From: Aurelia coerulea
Taxonomy: Eukaryota; Cnidaria; Scyphozoa; Semaeostomeae; Ulmaridae
Assembly: GCA_039566865.1 (NCBI GenBank)
Contig: CM076959.1
Span: forward strand, 17,220,501-17,284,500
Direction: 5' to 3'
DNA: 64,000 nucleotides
Shown: one piece after another, positions 43,418-56,009 of the stretch
How the letters are laid out: the number at the start of each line of letters is the position of its first letter
Position numbering within the stretch: position 1 is the stretch's first letter
The notes under the pieces: generated by a model
What the model was told of the DNA's origin: nothing
The model's database searches: none
The model's input: the letters and a program-made list of their open reading frames with translations, nothing else
Translations under genes and position numbers: made by a program

Positions 43418-43536
43418 CACCTACGACTTGCCACCATGGACACACCGGTTCCCATGTGATCACCGAAGTTAAGCATGGTTGGGCCAGATCATTACCTAGA
43501 TGGGTGACCTCCTGGAAACATCTGGTATTGTAGGTA
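43418..43536 (+). rRNA. 5S rRNA-like sequence (variant gene, pseudogene or SINE head)
   Basis: The 119-nt segment has the normal 5S length and order: CACCTACGA start, ACACACCGGTTC, CACCGAAGTTAAGCATGG (internal A box), GATGGGTGACC (intermediate element to C box) and a TGTAGGTA end. Terminal ACCTAC/GTAGGT, helix II ACCATG/CATGGT and the closing CCAGAT/ATCTGG can all pair, although several bases differ from usual animal 5S. No T-run terminator follows directly. It may be a single dispersed variant or the head of a 5S-derived SINE (SINE3-like). Confidence 0.8.
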
Positions 43537-44646
43537 CGACACAGCAACTTACCAAGGTGTAAAAATTGGCGTATTGGTACCGTGGGCTTGCCCCAAGTCT
43601 ATTTCGTCAACTGGAAAGTAAACTATGGTTTTTTATTTGGGTGAGTCTAGAAGTATGGGAGACACTTTGTCAGGTGCCTTCTGCTTTCTGCGCTAGGCAG
43701 GTTGGCTGTTTTGTCTGCCCAGTCCTCCCTATGCTGTACCTTTCTTGTGGCCTCCGCATAGTTGATTCTACTCCAGTCTTTAATGTTGTCACACTACGTT
43801 GCTCTATGGTGAAGGCCAATGTAAAAATAGGTAAGATAATAAGATAATACTTTCACGAGAATATTGTTTTCAGAAGATGTACAAGGATCCTCCTGGAACA
43901 TCTTTTTTATGTCAAGTGATTGCGAATTACCCAATACACGTCTTTTTTTATAAGAAACTAAGAATCTGGGACGGTACTGAGAAATTGTCAGATCTTTGCA
44001 CTCCTGAGCATTTCAAAACAAGGTTTTTTTAAAGCCTTTCCAATGTTTAAACATTACTCAAATACTTTCTAAGTAATATGATACAGGAAACAAGTGAGAA
44101 TAAAGAAAAACATGCAAGAGTTTCTTAACTTTTTGGCGATCTGAGAGTCTGAGTTTCTCAAATAGAAAATACGTGTATCGTCTAATAGTCCACACAAGAT
44201 GCTGTTCAAAGAAAACTGAATAAACAGTTTGTGTTCATAGTGAACCTCAGAACCATTTTTAACTGTTTCTTGTGAAACTTGTGAAAACAGAAAACAATAC
44301 GATTTGAATTCCCCCAGTGGACAAGAAACAAAGTTTAAATTGCATACTGTCGAAAATTGATACAAACCAATTACGCTTTGATAGTTTGACAAAACTCCTT
44401 TAAATTCTTCCTTTTAAATGGACTTTCACAGTGTTGGTGGTTATTTTTAGAGATATGGTATCCACCACAAAAATATAAGATATTGTAATTCTATCAGTTT
44501 TGCAAATCGACTTTGGTTTGTGGCTAGGCCGATGTCTCGTTACACTTTGAAATCCTTGATAACTTTTCATTCACCGCTTTCGTTGAATGTTCAACCAAAT
44601 TTGATTGTTTCTTTCGTGCAACTGCCAAGTAGTTTTAACAGCTTTA
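43537..44646. other. No supported gene
   Basis: If the 5S-like block is a SINE head, its body would begin here, but no tail repeat was recognised. Open frames at 43566-43847 and 44069-44392 have no recognisable content. Confidence 0.4.
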
Positions 44647-45090
44647 GGGACTGTTCATTATTTATAAAGGGGTTGGTACCGAAGGGAAATGGGTTGGGTA
44701 AGAGAAATTTTCTAACATAAAAAGGTTGGGTAAATATTTTTTCATGTAATTTCAAGGTTGGAAAAACAAAATTTTCTAACCAATTAATACCAAATGTTTA
44801 AAGTCCAAAATTATCTCAATATCATCATCAATATTATCAACATTATCCATTTCACTTTCAGTGTCTACTTTGCTCATCTTTGTCATCAATATTTACAGTA
44901 TTTAATTTACAATTTACATCGTTTGACATTGAAACCATGTTTATAGGTAGGGGTTGGACAAAATTTTTTCAACCTGAAAATTGTTGGATAGATGTTTTTG
45001 CTGTCACTTTTAGAGTTGGGTAAGAAGATTTTTTAGTCAAGAAAACATCTCTCTTCAGTACCAACCCCTCTGTAAATAATGAGCGGTCCC
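44647..45090. mobile_element. PIF/Harbinger-like element, 444 bp, TTA target
   Basis: The left end is TTA|GGGACTGTTCATTATTTA and the right end is AATAATGAGCGGTCCC|TTA. AGGGGTTGGTACC is mirrored by GGTACCAACCCCT-like sequence near the right. A 3-bp TTA duplication with GGG ends is typical of PIF/Harbinger. No transposase is present. Confidence 0.82.
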
Positions 45091-46202
45091 TTAGCTGGAG
45101 TTGAGAGTTGAAGAGGTACAGTCCTTTATAAGAGACTAAAGTCAGGTGGTGGTGTGTGTAGTTACTTAAATTTTAAGACACTCTTGCCAGCAAATTTTCT
45201 TTTCTTATATATTTTTTTCTACATTCCATTAAAAATTTACAATACAAATTTACTAGTTACACTACTTACAAAATACTTTACTACACTACAAGACGATGCC
45301 ACTAGATGCAAAATATCATGACTATTCTGTGGCATCACGAAAAACTAAGACAACAGATATGAATATTCAAGGGAAAACAAGACAACGATACATGGGAAAA
45401 CAAATATTTTTCTTGTATTTTTCATGCCCTAAATGTCCTATCTTTGTTAGGAGGGCTTCCAAATTACTTAGTTAAATATGAAAGCAAGTAATAACGTATT
45501 TCACATTCAAAAAACTAACGGAAGCGACATGAAAGTGACTTACTGTCATCTACTTGCGAAGGTTTTGCATTCTGTGTACAAATTATGTCGTGAGCTTTTT
45601 GCAACAACCCCAGTGTCATTGGCCTACCATCACGCTATCTCGCATTTTTGCTAGATGCTCACGCGATAAAAATTTCCTAAATCATCTATTAACACAATCT
45701 AGGTAAGGGGTAAAGCAAAACAGATATGTTCTGTACATTCGAGCGCACATTTCCACAACAAATATTTCTTGGACGGAATGTTGAAATTTGTAACTGGGCC
45801 TATGTTGCAGACATTGTTGCAAATTCGATCGAATTCTTTTGAGTTGTGAAATCCTTTCCCTGTAGTTAGAAGAAGAAAGTTCACAATCTTTCTCAAATGT
45901 TTTGCATGGGACTGGATAACTTGAAGCGAAGAAAGTCGCTCTAGCTTCATTCAAGGCAGGTGACTTTGCATTGGTTCCACCATGGTTTCACAGTGATATT
46001 TGACTTCAAAACTTTACCCCTGAGGTTTCTCAGCACCGCACAGGTTTCTTATTTCAAAAAATGATTTCGCTGAGAAAGTTCAGTTCAGCACTTTGGATCA
46101 ATTCTTGAGATAGTTCATTTTTAGGTAAAGAAGAGACGAGAAAACAGCAACAATGCTTCCTTTCTTTATATAAACTATATCTAGACCTACCTTAGACCTA
46201 CC
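45091..46202. other. No supported gene
   Basis: AT-rich, with short open frames only and nothing recognised. Confidence 0.4.
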
Positions 46203-46206
46203 TTAA

Positions 46207-46424
46207 GCCCGAAATTATTCATACCTATGCCAAATTCCGAGTATTTCGCATCGTTCTATTTGAGGACCAATTTTACTGTGGCTGAAGTTTTGTAAGAATG
46301 TGATAAAAGGCTGAAACAAGTGCTACAAGAGACATTTCAAGGAATGAAATATCTTGTGAATTGGTTAGCAAATATAACGATTTAAAATACTCCAAATTTC
46401 GCATACGTATGAATAATTTTGGGC
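46207..46424. mobile_element. Short element with TTAA flanks, 218 bp
   Basis: The left end is TTAA|GCCCGAAATTATTCATAC and the right end is GTATGAATAATTTTGGGC|TTAA. The inverted repeats are about 28 bp and the 4-bp TTAA duplication is perfect. TTAA targets are used by piggyBac and Kolobok. The ends do not decide between them. Confidence 0.88.
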
Positions 46425-49400
46425 TTAACTGTACTTACCAAATAGTATCAGCTGTTTCTTCTCCTGTAATTCAAGAATTCAAGACTAAATTTGCAAACTT
46501 AAAACCATCGTAATTTCTATAAAGATTTTGGGGAATCGCAAAATAATGAAGAAAGACTTTGAAATTTAGAAATTCGTGAATTTCTACCGTATGGTATCAA
46601 GCAAAAGTCTCTTTTTACTCTCGTCGTTTGAAATTTAGAAATTTGATGTGTTTAAGTATGAAATACACTGTAATTTCGAAAATAGATCAAAAAGATTTGG
46701 AATGATCACGGATCCTGCTCTTCATATGCACTTACAAAATTGTTTCGTTTTTAATTGCAATCTTGTGAAAACCTTGGGGCAAACATCAACCAAAATATAG
46801 AAGACTGATTTTGTTGCATTTTAATCTAGAATGTGAAACAATTGCTTGCTTGCAGATAAAAACGATTGTTTTACGACAACTACGTATACGATGTTAGAAA
46901 ATATTTTGGAACTTTATTTGATGAAACCCCCGTTCAGTTCGTTCTTGAAATTGAACGCTTTGTCGACAGCCCTTTCTAATGCAAAACAGAAGATTTATGA
47001 TTACATTGGAAGGAAACCTTTCTAATGCTTTCATGTTGTTTTGAAATTTATCCCCAGTGCTTGTCGGGCAATAAAGAAGGCTTGAAGAACTCTTGGCGTT
47101 GTGTGTGTTTGATAAGACTTTTTCTACGTTCATGTTGCTGACAAAGTGGGATTTGCTCTCCTTTATGCGAATATTCTCCAAGCTCTTTCGATCGATCTTT
47201 TCGACTCAATTCATGGGGAAGGTTTTAGAGCCGCAAATTAGTAACGGCTGCAGAAAACATTGACAATGTATGTACACGTTTCATCAAAGATAACAATTTC
47301 AAATCGCCCTATGGCTCTTCAATTTGTTGTTTCAAATTTTTGATGTGGGAATTTTCTGAAGTCTAACAATTAAGGACTACTATTTATCATCAGAACCAGG
47401 AGGAAAGTTAGGTTCTGTGCTTACCATACCAGGGAACTCTTAAATTTATTAAGCTTTTGTAACTTTTCGTGCGTTATCTAAATTTCAGAAGGCAAGATTT
47501 TATGAAGCATCAAGAAACTCCGCACCACAAGCAACTTTTGGCAGAAGAATTGGACTGAAAGACCGAAGTTAAGAAACCCTACCATAAAGGCTAGAGTCAA
47601 GTTTCTTAAATGAATCAGTGAATATGAGTGTGCATCCTTTCCTAACATCCGGAGCTGCAGGAAGTAGCGAAAGAAAAGCTCAACATGTTTGCTAGACAAG
47701 AAAAGACTTGTGCAATATATCTCCTGCTGTTTTGTGGCTTAAATTCATCTGGAATACAGGAGTAAACACGGCGTGTTGCATATAAAAAACAGCCCTTGAG
47801 GCTTCTTTATTTCAGGGCGCAATTGTTATCGCAAAATTTTCTTTCATTGTTTTGGTGCCCAGGCAGAGCCTTGCAAGGAAGAAAACAAGTCAACACATTT
47901 GAGTCGGGAATATTTTGGTTGACCATCAACACTACACAGACTTTCAAATGTTAATCACACTCTGAAGAGAACATAAGTTCGAAAGGCCTTTTTAGTGTGC
48001 TGATTTAAAGTCTTGTTTCTTTGCCTCCATCTTCTTACTAACAACACACAGGTACATTGTCTCCACAGCGACAAGTAATACCCTTTTGTTGGAAACCACT
48101 TTGCAACTCATAACCACAATTTAACAAGTTTTTAACATTGAATTGCCCTCTAATCATTTGTTTTTATAGTACCAGTAGAGATCTTAATTTTCTACCACAG
48201 CTCTTTGTAAGTAGGAGGTTGCTTTTGCAAAAGGAGTGTACTTTTACGAGCTCTGGGGTGAATGATTCTAAACTGAAAATTTCCTTTCATTTTTACGAAA
48301 CCCAGAAGGAGTTTTCAAAAGGATCCTTACAAGACGATATATTAATTAATAGAATTGTTGAACATTTTCATGCATGGAGAAAAAGACCAGTCAAGTCTCT
48401 TTTTAAAAAATATAAAGAACCATTTTTTATCATTATAAAACTCTCTTGGGCATACATCCATTCCTCGTGTTTGGAAAAAGAAAAAGTATAGAACTACCAA
48501 CATTCGCATTCCTTTGAGACCCTCCTCGGCCGAATTTGCATTCCTGAAGAAAAAGAAACCCATAGGCTCTGTTTTTGCGAAACCAATGCAATGCAGGAAT
48601 GCATCCAAATGTTTACGTCGAAGCATTGTTTTCAAATGACAAAATTGACGAAACAAGTGAAAGATTTTCTCTTGAGAGCTCCACAAAATGAACAAGTGTT
48701 ACTCTTTTTGGCAACGTGTTGTATGGCAAAGAATGCTTTGCCAACTTTTGAAGAAAACATTGATTTTGTTGATAATTTGCATAAGGTTACCAGAGCCCAT
48801 TCGTTGTTGACAAAGCTTGATGAAGCTTGAACAAATGGAGCTTTCATCACGGGATTTGCCCTGTGGGTTGTCTTCTACAACAGAAGAAACTCATAATTGA
48901 ATGTTTCAAAAATTTGTATCCATTTGCACAAGAAAACCATCCATGCAAATACAATCCTCAATTAAGGAGCGCGTCGAAAGTTAACAGATTATGATAAAAA
49001 CAGTTTGACTACAACAAACAAAGACATTTTGTAAATCGTACGATACATTTTGAAATCACTTCAGACATTAGCAGAAATAACATAGAGAGTAAAGAATATC
49101 AAATTTCAATGAAAACCTTTTATTGCTAAAACACTCATATGGAGTTTCGAGTCCCCATGCTGTTTCAGTAAATGAATTGACGATTTTCCCCCTATTTCAA
49201 TTTGCCCCTCTACAAAACTTCCCTATAGACCCCTACCTGCAAAATTCTCACCAAAAGCTTATTGTATTCTTTCTCTAATAACCGTCCTCAGTGTATTCTT
49301 TCTCTAATAACCGTCCTCGTCCTATTCCATACATCCATATTCTTTATTGATCTCTTGGCTTTCCATCGCAAACGGAAATCTTCAAGAACCCAAGATTCTA

Positions 49401-52400
49401 CTTTTTTCCTTGCTGCAAATCATTCTGAAAAATTCGTAGCATTAAATTATCTTTTCCCGTTGCGGTAAGAAATAAGCTACCACTTCTTCCTGTCAACCTG
49501 GAAATAATTTGTCACCCCTTTACTTCTCTAAAGATTTTGCTGGACAGGTCTTCAAGAACTGTTCAGTGAATATTTTTAAAACGCTTTCCTGTACCCAAAG
49601 ATGAATCTTCAGCATGAGAAATATTTCAAAAGGAAACGCGCCATCGAAGAAACACTGAAAGGATTTCCTAGAGCACTGTTTTGAGCTTGGTCTTTCTGAC
49701 CGCGTTGAAAAATATTTTGTCACCCCTTCAACTTCTCTAAAGATTCTATCTAATTTTGTGTTCATCTTCTCGAGAAAGGCTTTTCTTCTCAGAAAGATGA
49801 ATTTAAGACATCTTTCTGCAGTTATTTCTGGACAAGGAAATGCGTCATCGAATAAACACTTCAACAATATCAAAACTATCTTAGTTCACAGCTAAAGAAT
49901 CGGAAGTTTCACGATGGTTTAGCAATCTGGACATCACACATCTCCAACAAGGAACAGTTTCGCGGGTCGTGGAAAATCATGATTGAAACTCATCTGAAAA
50001 TGATGATACAATTCTTCGATCAAACTTGAATCAACAAATAAATTGTTTTCCATAACAAAGAAGCTATTACAAAGCAAGGAAGCCATTAGGATGCCATGTA
50101 TCAACATCCGGGATCTGTCGATTTCACTCCTTGCGAACAATAGATGGTATGCTTGATTGACAGCTAACATACATGTGAAACCTTTACAACGCCTTGAGGA
50201 AACCTTTACAATGCTCAAGTTCTTTTCGATCTGACCTTCAAAGACGACAGTTGGAGAAGATTAAACAATTTCAAACTGCACAAAGCACCTCAAATTATTG
50301 ATCTGAAGCCTGCCTGTAGCTGCAAATTGGTTTATCAGCGGTAAGAAATATTTTTATTTGAATTTAGAATTAATTTTCAAAGGGTTTGAAGCGACGAAAG
50401 TTCTCTCCGTGATCACGACCTCCAAATTGTATCACATCTCATCAAAGAAACATGTTGCATTTATTTCTTTACGAAAGAGATCAATGCAGAATCTAGGCCA
50501 TCATGAAATATTTATGTGCTCGGTAATGCCACCAAACAAACTGCATGTGAAGTGAGAAATTCGGCCTCAAAGAGAACACATCGACAAGATTTGCTCAAGA
50601 TGAAGGAGGGGAGCGTGGCTTGCAGAATCTGATTTCAAATGCTTCACGGAGATGGAAGCCGCTCTAAAGTTTCTACGAGAATCTGGTTCTGTTGTTCTAG
50701 AAACACTCCTCTTTCAAGTTTCAAATTCATCTTTTATATTCAGAATTATTGATATTATGATATTTGTATTCAAGAAAGACATTTTAGTGTTGAACGTCAA
50801 ATACCTTCAGTTCTTTTGTTGACATAAAATTCATGTTGAAAGCAAAACCCGATCAAGAAATTTCAGGCCGTGTGAGATCAAAGGTCCTCCTTTCTACTAA
50901 CTGTTACCTTCACAGCATCCCCGTTGGTTTTTAGCTCGAAGGTAAATTAAAATCGTGTGTTATTAAATTTAGAAATGATTGTCAGCAAATTAAGACATCA
51001 TTTTGAAGTTGGCAAGGAGATTTGAAAGATATTTTGGTGTTTTGAATTGCTTGAGCACAGCTTCGCTGATTTCAAAACCAAACATGTGATATTGGTTGGG
51101 TTGTCCATTTATGTTTAATTTAACACCAGAGGAATTTGCAGTGACAATTCTGGTTTATGAAAACAAGACCAAGGAAGTTAAATACCATTTCAAGAAACAG
51201 CTGATGAATTTATGAATCGTTGCCGTGCACTTTCTAAAATGTCTTCTAAACTGACTTTACCTCCGGAAGGGAATTCTCCCGGGATTCTACCTCACGGACA
51301 AAGAAACCTGCTATCAGATATCGAAAGATCTTTTTCACTTCTCCGATTTTTAATTCCCAACTCTTGGGAGGAATGTCGTGAATTAAATGCAAGTAAATAG
51401 AATAAAATCAAGGTGTGATTGGAGGGAAACCTTAGAAATCCTCAAAAATCGTGCGCGCGGGGAGATAGATTGTTTAATTGACAATTACAAATGTCAATAA
51501 TCTTAGCTGCTAACACGGCTGAAATGAAAGCTTTCTTTGATAAACTGAATAAATTTATGCTCTCATTTCGAACAAGGATAATTGACTTTGGGATGTTTTA
51601 CTCATTGTTTAAACTTCTTTTGAAAACAAGCCGTCGCTTGTTGAAATGCTTTCAAAAGATCTCAGATGGAAAGGTTGAAATTGATAAATGATTCTTTTTC
51701 TCTCCAAAACAATGTGAGATCTAGAATGATGTTTTGAATAAAAACAAAAATATCGCTGTGTGATCTTCTTTTGAGATTTTATTGTGCTGCTGAAAAGTAA
51801 AATCTTTTTCAGATGAACATCTGAAAGGGATTTGAAATGAAGTTTGATGAATCAAACTAATTAGTCTGGTGTAGGGAAAGCTGTTAGGATCTCTCATAGC
51901 TCAGATATAAAGCTTCAAAAGTCTGCAGTTTCTTTTGAAACTAGTGAAATAGATTATTTAACTGGAAGGGTCTTACATCTAATGTTTGATAAAGAGATTC
52001 TTGAAGTTGTTGTAGCTGGATTTTGAATTTTGAAAACAAGATATCAATGCAAAGGCAATCTGGTCCAAATCAGAATTATTGTTTCTTTTGCAATTCCTAA
52101 GAACAATTTTGCTATCTTTCATAAGAGCATTTAAGTTTAGAACCAACCTTATATTTGGAGAAGAACTTTTGATCTATGTTATTTCAAAAATCCTCAAATT
52201 CTGTACTTCTGAGAATTTATTTTGCATTTAGATTCTTTTCTAGAACTTTTCTACATTTGTTCAGTGAAGAGCAACCATTATGCATTGACAAAATTCCAGT
52301 TTTAGATTATTTGCCTTCCACAAGCAATGATTGTTAAAATTTTAAATTGCTGAGAAATGAGACATTCAAATCAAATTTGCAACTTAGAAACTCTTATCTT

Positions 52401-52790
52401 ATAGAATCACATGTCCTGATAACAGAAGTTTGAAAACTTGTGAAGAGTAAGAACTCTTTTGAAAAAGCACACCACTCGACACCAGATCTGTTGAGTTTTG
52501 AAAGCAGAAAATAATCTTTCAGGAGAGATTTTTACCAAATAGGTTTCAAGACAAACATTTTTCTGGAGTAATATGCTTTCAGTGAAAGGACCAAATATTG
52601 TTTCATTGACATTAAAGAACTGAATCAAAGTTTTGCTGTGAAATTGTGAAAAAATTGAAGACAGCTGCTCCTCTGTTTCCTTTAAATTGTTACCTGAGTT
52701 TAGCCTTCAATATTATGTTCACAGAGTGATGCTGAAGTGTGGTTTTTATGTGTGATACATTTTTCAGGTGTGAGCTAAAATGCAAAAGCA
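46425..52790. other. Long gene-poor stretch
   Basis: No gene, RNA or intact mobile element is supported in this 6.4 kb. 46490-46690 carries words of the foldback family at 14626. 49262-49320 has a 31-bp direct duplication (TATTCTTTCTCTAATAACCG twice). AATTTGTCACCCCTTTA with CTTCTCTAAAGATT at about 49506 recurs at about 49715. Open frames up to 117 codons (48138-48491, 49520-49873) show no recognisable domain. Confidence 0.45.
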
Positions 52791-52796
52791 ATATCT

Positions 52797-54790
52797 CTCA
52801 GTCCTTCTCTTTAGATACCTGCTAATTAGGTGTGATAGGTGTCAGATAAAAATTCAGGTATTTGTTTCAGGGGTTTGGTACTCCATCTCTTTCTTGGGAC
52901 CATCTTCAAAAGTGGAACAAAGGGTTACGAAATGATCTTGGGTGATGGGGAGAAGAGTTGGTTCTTCTCTTTGAATATCTGCTAATTAGGTGTGATCAGT
53001 GTCAGATGAAAATTGAGATATTTGTTTCAGGGGCTTGGTACTTGGTCTCCTTCTTAGTACCATGTTCAGAAATGGTACAAAGGGTTAGGAAATGATCTCA
53101 GGGTGATGGGGAGAAAAGTTGGTTCTTCTCTTTGGATATCTGCTAATTAGGTGTGATCAGTGTTAGATGAAAATTCAGGTATTTGTTTGCGGGGTTTGGT
53201 ACTCGGTCTCTTTCTTAGGACCATCTTCAGAAGTTGAACGAAGGGTGACAAAACGGTCTCAGTGTGATGGGGAGAAAAGTTGGTTCTTCTCTTTGAATAT
53301 CTGCTAATTAGGTGTGATCAGTGTCAGATGAAAATTGAGGTATTTGTTTCAGGGGCTTGGTACTTGGTCTCCTTCTTAGTACCATGTTCAGAAATGGTAC
53401 AAAGGGTTATGAAATGATCTCAGGGTGATAGGGAGAAAATGTTGGCTCTTCTCTTTGAATACCTGCTAATTAGGTGTGATCAGTGTCAGATGAAAATTGA
53501 GATATTTGTTTGCGGGGTTTGGTACTCGGTCTCTTCCTTAGGACCATCTTCAGAAGTGGAACTAAGGGTTATACAATTATCTCAGGGTGATAGGGAGAAA
53601 ATTTTGGTTCTTCTCTTTGGATATCTGCTAATTAGGTGTGATCAGTGTCAGATGAAAATTCAGGTATTTGTTTCAGGGGCTTGGTACTTGGTCTCCTTCT
53701 TAGTACCATGTTCAGAAATGGTACAAAGGGTTATGAAATGATCTCAGGGTGATAGGGAGAAAATTTTGGTTCTTCTCTTTGAATATCTGCTAATTAGGTG
53801 TGATCAGTGTCAGATGAAAATTGAGGTATTTGTTTCAGGGGCTTGGTACTTGGTCTCCTTCTTAGTACCATGTTCAGAAATGGTACAAAGGGTTATGAAA
53901 TGATCTCAGGGTGATAGGGAGAAAATGTTGGCTCTTCTCTTTGAATACCTGCTAATTAGGTGTGATCAGTGTCAGATGAAAATTGAGATATTTGTTTGCG
54001 GGGTTTGGTACTCGGTCTCTTCCTTAGGACCATCTTCAGAAGTGGAACTAAGGGTTATACAATTATCTCAGGGTGATAGGGAGAAAATTTTGGTTCTTCT
54101 CTTTGGATATCTGCTAATTAGGTGTGATCAGTGTTAAATGAAAATTCAGGTATTTGTTTCAGGGGTTTGGTACTTCATCTCTTTCTTAGGACCATCTTCA
54201 GAAGTGGAACAAAGGGTTACGAAACGGTCTCAGGGTGATGGGGAGAAAAGTTGGTTCTTCTCTTTGAATATCTGCTAATTAGGTGTGATCAGTGTCAGAT
54301 GAAAATTGAGGTATTTGTTTCAGGGGCTTGGTACTTGGTCTCCTTCTTAGTACCATGTTCAGAAATGGTACAAAGGGTTATGAAATGATCTCAGGGTGAT
54401 AGGGAGAAAATGTTGGCTCTTCTCTTTGAATACCTGCTAATTAGGTGTGATCAGTGTCAGATGAAAATTCAGGTATTTGTTTGCGGGGTTTGGTACTCGG
54501 TCTCTTTCTTAGGACCATCTTCAGAAGTGGAACAAAGGGTTACGAAACGGTCTCAGGGTGATGGGGAGAAAAGTTGGTTCTTCTCTTTGAATATCTGCTA
54601 ATTAGGTGTGATCAGTGTCAGATGAAAATTGAGATATTTGTTTCAGGGGCTTGGTACTTGGTCTCCTGTTAGTACAATCTTTAGAAGTGGAACAAAGGGT
54701 TACGAAATGATCTCAGGGTGATGGGGAGAAAATGTTTGTTCTTCTTTTTGGATATCTGCTGATTAGGTGTCATCAGTGCCTACCTTGGTT
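52797..54790. repeat. 162-bp satellite array, 13 units, with three-unit higher-order repeat
   Basis: The anchor GCTAATTAGGTGTGAT occurs at 52821, 52981, 53142, 53303, 53465, 53627, 53789, 53951, 54113, 54274, 54436 and 54597, with a variant at 54759. Spacings are 160-162 bp. Two monomer types alternate (GGGCTTGGTACTTGG and GGGTTTGGTACTCGG). Blocks of three units are almost identical (53439, 53925 and 54410 start the same 485-486 bp block). 162-bp units are 54 codons, so local frames of up to 100 codons stay open. 161-bp units break them. Confidence 0.96.
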
Positions 54791-55251
54791 AATTAATTTA
54801 ATCAGTTAAACACCTGGATTACAATAGGGTAACAACATACAGACAGCCGAACAAATAATCAAGAGGGGCCGAGCGGGAAGTACACAGCGGACAGAAACAA
54901 AGGGAGGGGGACAGCAAAGAGAGCTGCGGTATGGGATGAAGAAGCTCTAGGGAGTAGTTAACACGGATGTGTAAGGTTATTTGTGTCAGGGGTGTGGGGA
55001 ATCTGAAAGATTTGATGTTCTCGACAATGATCATACGGTGTGGCGGGAAATTGCGAGTGGCTTTCTTTGTTCTGTTTTAAAATCTTAATCGCCATCTGCT
55101 CCTTATTGTTTATTATCAATATTGAGGCTGCAAATTGCTTTTTGTTAAACCCCTGGGAGATTTCTTCTTTCAGAATCTCTGCCATGCCAGGTGCAGGCTC
55201 CGTTATGAATTCAAATATCTGACCAGATTTGACTAGGAATTAAATAATTAA

Positions 55252-55762
55252 GGCCCTGCCCTTGTTCAAATGTCGCGCTTCTCGTGTGCCGGTGCCGAAC
55301 CAAACTCATTTAGGAGCCAAACTCATTTAGGAACTCATTTAGGACTCATTTAGGAGCGACACTTCTGCAAGTTTTAGCGCGCCCTCCGTTTAAAACGTCG
55401 AGCTTAATTACGTCACTCAAAATATATTTTACATTTGTTGCAAGAAGTATCTGGTTTAGTGTAGTTTAGTTTAGTTTAGTTTAGTTTAGTTTAGTTTAGT
55501 TTAGTTTAGGCGCGTAAACTCATGTATCTAAAATGGCTTGCTTGTGCGTTGAGTTCGGCACATGAGAATTTAGAAGTTCGACGTTTGAAACTAAAAGCTG
55601 TGCTTGAATCGTGCAGCTCGGCAAGCTCTGCCGTTCCAAAGTAGGTTGCCGCTCCTAACTCATCTGCCGTACCTAATTGATTATAATCAAACGCAGTGCC
55701 CCTCGTGTACTTAATTATTGAGTAAGTTCGGCACATGAGAAGAGCGACGTTTGAACCAGGCC
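55252..55762. mobile_element. Kolobok-like TIR element, 511 bp
   Basis: The left end is TTAA|GGCCCTGCCCTTGTTCAA, then TCGCGCTTCTCGTGTGCCG. The right end is CGGCACATGAGAAGAGCGAC then TTGAACCAGGCC|TAAC. TTAA flanks with GGCC ends fit Kolobok, but the right TTAA is decayed. It contains a TTTAG pentamer array and a local repeat of AACTCATTTAGGA. Confidence 0.7.
55457..55509. repeat. (TTTAG)n microsatellite
   Basis: About ten tandem TTTAG units inside the TIR element at 55252. Confidence 0.96.
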
Positions 55763-56009
55763 TAACGATTTTCCAGACGAAAAAGCGAGGCAAATGTGCG
55801 CTAAAACGTCCACTTTGTTAAGTAAATTGGCTTTCAAGAAAGGAAGCGCGACCTTCTTGCACAGTTGCGGGGGAGTTGCGGTCTTGACAACTGAATTTGC
55901 TGTTCATCATTTGTTTCTGCTAATCAAATTACAATTGAGATGTCCACGAGGTAAGTGTCATTTCGTAACAGAAATGTTATGAGTGTATTCTTAGAAGGTA
56001 GGAGAAAGG

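Noticed and set aside
48138..48830. Frames of 117 and 79 codons
   Set aside because: No recognisable motif, no splice-consistent neighbours, and the opposite strand is equally open.
53439..54601. Repeated 63-100 codon frames beginning MLALLFEYLL
   Set aside because: These are the same 162-bp satellite monomer read through. They end at every 161-bp unit, so they are not independent genes.
55457..55509. TTTAG tandem array as possible interstitial telomere
   Set aside because: The pentamer does not match the usual animal TTAGGG repeat and is a short microsatellite inside a transposon.
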